Positions 61,102 through 64,000 of a stretch of 64,000 bases of DNA are shown one piece after another. The stretch is from Lacisediminihabitans profunda (GTDB lineage Bacteria > Actinomycetota > Actinomycetes > Actinomycetales > Microbacteriaceae): positions 62,001 to 126,000 of the forward strand of contig NZ_VRMG01000015.1 in assembly GCF_008040105.1 (NCBI RefSeq). The letters are read 5' to 3'. The notes beneath the pieces were generated by a model. The model did not search any database. It was given only the letters and a program-made list of their open reading frames with translations, and had not been told where the DNA came from. How positions within the stretch are numbered: position 1 is the stretch's first letter; the number at the start of each line of letters is the position of its first letter. The position numbers and the translations under genes were made by a program.

Positions 61102-62085
61102 CTATTCGCCCGGGTAGACCACGCCGATCTGGCGCCGGATCTCATCGAGGGTCTCCATGATGCGCACGCTCTCCTCGGGCGGCAGGATCTCGCCGCTCGT
61201 GAGTCCGGCGCCGATGAGGCGCTCGGCCTCCCAAGCCTGGAACTGCATCCCCCGAGGCTCCACCGTCGTCTCGAATCGCTCGATCACGGTGCCGGCCGAG
61301 TCGAGCACGGTGAAGGTGGTCGGCGAGTACCAGACCGAATCGATCTCGATGCGCCCCTCCGTGCCGAGGATCACGGCCCGGTTCGGGCCGGCGGTGTCGA
61401 GCGCGCAGTGCAGCACGGCCTGCTGGCCATCGGCGTAGCCGAAGACGATCGCGGTCTGGCGGTCGACGCCCGTTGGCGTCTTCGCGGCGTTCGCGAAGAC
61501 CGTGGACGGGGAACCGAACAGGTCGAAGGCGAACGAGACCGGGTAGATGCCGAGGTCGAGCAGGGCCCCGCCACCGAGCTCCGGGTTGTTGATGCGGTGC
61601 CGGGGGTCGGTCGGCAGGCTCTGGTTGTGGTCGGCGATGAGGGTGCGCACGTCACCGAGCGTGCCGGCGGCGATGATCTCCCGGATCCGCGCCATGTGCG
61701 GCAGGAATCTCGTCCACATCGCCTCGAGCACGACGAGGCCGGCGTCGGCACCCACTCGAACCACCTCGCGGGCCTCCGCGGCGTTGAGGGTGAACGCCTT
61801 CTCGATCAGCACGTGCTTGCCGGCGCGCAGGGCGAGGAGGGCGTTCTCGGCGTGGAACGGATGCGGGGTCGAGACGTAGACGATGTCCACGTTCGGGTCG
61901 GCCACGAGCGCCTCATAGCTCCCGTGGGCCACCGGAATGCCGAACTCGGCCGCGAAGGCGTCGGCGGAGTCCTGGCTGCGGGACCCGACGGCGGTCACGG
62001 CGAACCCATTGTTCACCAGATCGGCCGCCTGCAGGTGGGCGATGAACCCAGTGCCGAGGATGCCCCAGCGAATCGTGCCAGCCAT
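61102..62085 (-). CDS. Gfo/Idh/MocA-family oxidoreductase
   Basis: 327 residues from the ATG at 62085. N-terminal NAD(P) fold WGILGTGFIAHLQAADL, EKAFTLNAAEA with the family EKP-like Lys, and GGGALLDLGIYPVSF with the catalytic Asp and His-equivalent region of the C-terminal domain. Dehydrogenates sugars, inositols or related compounds; the substrate is not readable. No linked sugar operon is evident. Confidence 0.9.
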   Translation of the reverse strand: MAGTIRWGILGTGFIAHLQAADLVNNGFAVTAVGSRSQDSADAFAAEFGIPVAHGSYEALVADPNVDIVYVSTPHPFHAENALLALRAGKHVLIEKAFTLNAAEAREVVRVGADAGLVVLEAMWTRFLPHMARIREIIAAGTLGDVRTLIADHNQSLPTDPRHRINNPELGGGALLDLGIYPVSFAFDLFGSPSTVFANAAKTPTGVDRQTAIVFGYADGQQAVLHCALDTAGPNRAVILGTEGRIEIDSVWYSPTTFTVLDSAGTVIERFETTVEPRGMQFQAWEAERLIGAGLTSGEILPPEESVRIMETLDEIRRQIGVVYPGE

Positions 62086-62128
62086 GTCTTCCTTCCGACC
62101 GGGCGACCGCGCCCGCGCCACAAGGAAT

Positions 62129-63025
62129 CTAGCAGCCACCCCAGCGGGCCGCGGCCCGCGTGAAGCTGTGCGGCTCGTTGGGGATTCCGCCGTGGGTCAT
62201 CGCGAAGTAGATGCAGACGCCGCCGGTTCCGCCGGCGTAGCTCGGCTTGTAGAGGGACAGGCGGTGCGGCGCCGAGTCCCACCACTTCTGGGCGACCGTC
62301 GCGCCGGTGTTGCCGGTTCCGCCGGCGAGATTGCCGTCGCAGCCGACGCTCGGCACGCCGTCGCTGCGCACCGAGCCGAGGTGGCCCCAGGCGCTCATCG
62401 GGTCGGTGCTCGGGTCTTCCGCCATCCAGAACAGCCGTTGTTCCATGCAGCTGTCGTAACGGAAGTTGCCGGCCGGGATGGAGGGCAGGCAGTTCGCCGC
62501 CCGGATGGCGTTGTAGGCCGCGGAGAAGGACTGGATGTCGCCGGAGGTCGTGCCGGCGACCCCTCCGCCGGACGTCCGGCCGGGCGCGCTTCCGCCGCCT
62601 CCCGCGCTCCCGGGGCAGCCGGAGCCGGTTGCCACCGCCGCGGCGCGTCGCTCCGCGGTGCCGGAGGCAGCGGACGGGGTCGCGCGATGCCCGCTCACCG
62701 TCCTCGACGCCGGCGGGGCCGGCGGGGCCGGCGGGACGACGACGACGGGCACGGGCACGGGCTTCTGCCCGAGGTGCTCGGTGTCCGTCTTGAGGTAGTC
62801 GGCGGTGTGAGCGGCGCGGCTCACGATGGCGTCGATGCCGGGGACCGAGATCTGAACGGTGGCCCTGGCCGCGCGAGCGACAGGGGAAGCGAAGACGGGC
62901 ACGCGGATCTCCGCGGCGGTGGCGGACGCGGCCGCGCCGAGCGCCGGTCCGCCGCCGCCGACGAACGGCAGCACGAGTGTGAGCACGGCCGTCACGAGTG
63001 TCGTGAGTAGTGCGAAGCGCTTCAT
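62129..63025 (-). CDS. Secreted protein with CAP-like C-terminal domain
   Basis: 298 residues. A signal peptide (about 1-33, TTLVTAVLTLVLPFVGGGG) is followed by a Pro/Val- and Gly/Ser-rich linker (about 85-160) and a 135-residue domain with six Cys. The domain has FSAAYNAIRAANCLP, SAWGHLGSVRSDGVPSVGCDGNLAGG, QKWWDSAPHRLSLYKPS and a Cys at the end, reminiscent of bacterial CAP/SCP domains (His, Asp/Glu and HR features). Secreted, probably acting outside; function unknown. Confidence 0.78.
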   Translation of the reverse strand: MKRFALLTTLVTAVLTLVLPFVGGGGPALGAAASATAAEIRVPVFASPVARAARATVQISVPGIDAIVSRAAHTADYLKTDTEHLGQKPVPVPVVVVPPAPPAPPASRTVSGHRATPSAASGTAERRAAAVATGSGCPGSAGGGGSAPGRTSGGGVAGTTSGDIQSFSAAYNAIRAANCLPSIPAGNFRYDSCMEQRLFWMAEDPSTDPMSAWGHLGSVRSDGVPSVGCDGNLAGGTGNTGATVAQKWWDSAPHRLSLYKPSYAGGTGGVCIYFAMTHGGIPNEPHSFTRAAARWGGC

Positions 63026-63240
63026 TCCAGATTCCCCCGAACCCCCGAAAGGTGCGTACCCCTCAGCAGCACCTCCCTCAACGCTAGGCCCGCCCTCGCC
63101 CGGTCACAACCAATTCCGGGCATCAGGCCAGAGGAACACCCTCGAAATGGGGGCGTGTCGTTGCCGCCCGAAACCCTCAGTCCGGGGGCAGACCACACGT
63201 TGCGTCCCCCTTAAGGCGGACAGGTTTTGGGGCGAGGCGC

Positions 63241-64000
63241 CTAGAACCCGAAGCGCACCCTGGCGAGCCGATGAGCCTCGAAGGCGGCCCCCTCGAGCGG
63301 GGCGTGAGTGCTCACGATCACCTCGGGCGGGTCGAGCGCCAGGCCCGGGATGCGGCGCGCGAGGCCGTCGACCAGGCGCGCGCTGGCGGTGAGCGGGCCC
63401 CCGAGCACGACCGCGCGGGGGTTGACCAGAATCGTCGCGTTGACGATCGCGGTCGCCAACTCGTCGATGGCGCGCTCACCCGCCTCGCTCGGCGGAGTGC
63501 GGGAGAGAAGCCCGACCGCCGCCTCGAGATCGATGCCATAGGCATCCGCCGAGCCGAGGCCGAGCAGCGCGAGAGTCTGGGTGAGGTCCCGGCCCGTCGG
63601 GGTTCGAAGGTAGCCGATCTCGCCGGCGAGGCCGCGGGAGCCCCGCACGAGGGCACCGGAGGCGAAGACCCCTGCGCCGATGCCCGTCCCGAGATAGACA
63701 TAGACGAAGTCTTCACAGGCGGTCATCGAGCCCAGATGACGTTCGGCGATCGTCGCCCAGTTCACGTCGTTGTCGACGATGGCCGGGCCTGTGGGGGCGA
63801 GGGCGAGTTCGCGCAGAGGGTTGAACTGGCCGGCCGGGAACGGGGAGTTGGGAAGCCGCACGGTATCGCCCGTCGAGCTGTCGACCGGCACGGCGACGGA
63901 GACCGCTGCGGAGATGAGCTCCGTGCGCGCGGCATCCGCGCTCGCCCGGATGAGCCGATTGGCGAGCGCGACGACGTCGTCGGTCGTGGCGGAGGGCGGC
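63241..64000 (-). CDS. ROK-family protein (kinase or regulator), C-terminal part
   Basis: About 253 residues are visible; the gene runs off the window at its 5' end. YLGTGIGAGVFA, RGSRGLAGEIGYLRTPTGRD and NPRAVVLGGPLTAS are ROK signatures, with the ATP/sugar loops intact. The conserved CxCGxxGC zinc motif expected after the GEIGH region is not visible: the sequence reads GEIGYLRTPTG. That suggests a transcriptional repressor (NagC/Mlc-like) or a divergent sugar-binding protein, not a kinase. The missing N-terminus (helix-turn-helix or kinase loop) would decide. Confidence 0.82.
   Translation of the reverse strand, partial: PPSATTDDVVALANRLIRASADAARTELISAAVSVAVPVDSSTGDTVRLPNSPFPAGQFNPLRELALAPTGPAIVDNDVNWATIAERHLGSMTACEDFVYVYLGTGIGAGVFASGALVRGSRGLAGEIGYLRTPTGRDLTQTLALLGLGSADAYGIDLEAAVGLLSRTPPSEAGERAIDELATAIVNATILVNPRAVVLGGPLTASARLVDGLARRIPGLALDPPEVIVSTHAPLEGAAFEAHRLARVRFGF

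Overview
The window is strongly GC-rich, densely coded DNA with GTG, TTG and ATG starts, GTGA/ATGA gene overlaps and a -10 hexamer (TAGAGT, TAGGCT and similar) often 6-8 bases before the start codon. Together with the gene content (AccD/AccE/AccA acyl-CoA carboxylase, LpdA-type flavoprotein, SdhCDAB, BMP-type nucleoside ABC transporter, DrrA-like exporter) this points to an actinobacterium, most likely of the Microbacteriaceae. The order accD-accE ... maf ... accA ... lpdA ... pnp-mutase ... add/deoA/cdd ... sdhCDAB matches, as I remember it, the conserved gene order around accD5-sdhB of Mycobacterium tuberculosis, so the left half is an ordinary vertically inherited chromosomal backbone with local insertions.

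Layout. 1-0.6 kb: end of the carboxylase beta subunit and its epsilon subunit. 1.2-4.2 kb: a three-gene signalling operon (response regulator, histidine kinase, kinase-like membrane protein). 4.3-8.1 kb: TrmA-type RNA methyltransferase, Maf and the carboxylase alpha subunit. 8.2-11.3 kb: a compact tryptophan-to-anthranilate operon (tryptophan dioxygenase, an amidohydrolase, kynureninase). 11.3-25.9 kb: LpdA followed by a nucleoside scavenging block: purine nucleoside phosphorylase, phosphosugar mutase, PTS IIA/IIB, adenosine deaminase, nucleoside hydrolase, thymidine phosphorylase, cytidine deaminase and a BMP-family ABC importer. 26-31 kb: manC and sdhCDAB. 31.8-37.8 kb: ptsI, a YihY protein, exonuclease III, trpS, an acetyltransferase and a HAD phosphatase. 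38.2-39.1 kb: an AbiEi/DUF559-like putative nuclease between hairpin repeats. 39.5-42.3 kb: glpD and a divergent SorC-type regulator. 42.3-46.1 kb: FMN riboswitch and ribD-ribE-ribBA-ribH. 47-53 kb: an MFS carrier, a three-gene ABC-2 exporter and a multidrug-type ABC half-exporter. 53.2-57 kb: a TrmH-type methyltransferase with an apparent ATT start, then usp, a triple-BON protein, a zinc alcohol dehydrogenase and Hsp20 sharing DosR/DevR-like boxes. 57.2-64 kb: succinate-semialdehyde dehydrogenase, nicotinamidase, a D,D-carboxypeptidase, a Gfo/Idh oxidoreductase, a secreted CAP-like protein and a ROK protein running off the window end.

How it works together. The nucleoside block imports nucleosides, deaminates and phosphorolyses them, and sends ribose-1-phosphate through the mutase into central metabolism. 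The sdh, glpD, lpdA and carboxylase genes serve respiration and lipid precursor supply. The stress island looks like a hypoxia/dormancy regulon.

The least ordinary feature is between genes. Nearly every long intergenic gap carries long, often perfect inverted repeats or minisatellites. One family (core TAACTCCTGCA and its complement) recurs at 31, 38 and 39 kb and brackets the putative nuclease gene. No tRNA, rRNA, CRISPR array, prophage or insertion sequence was recognised.
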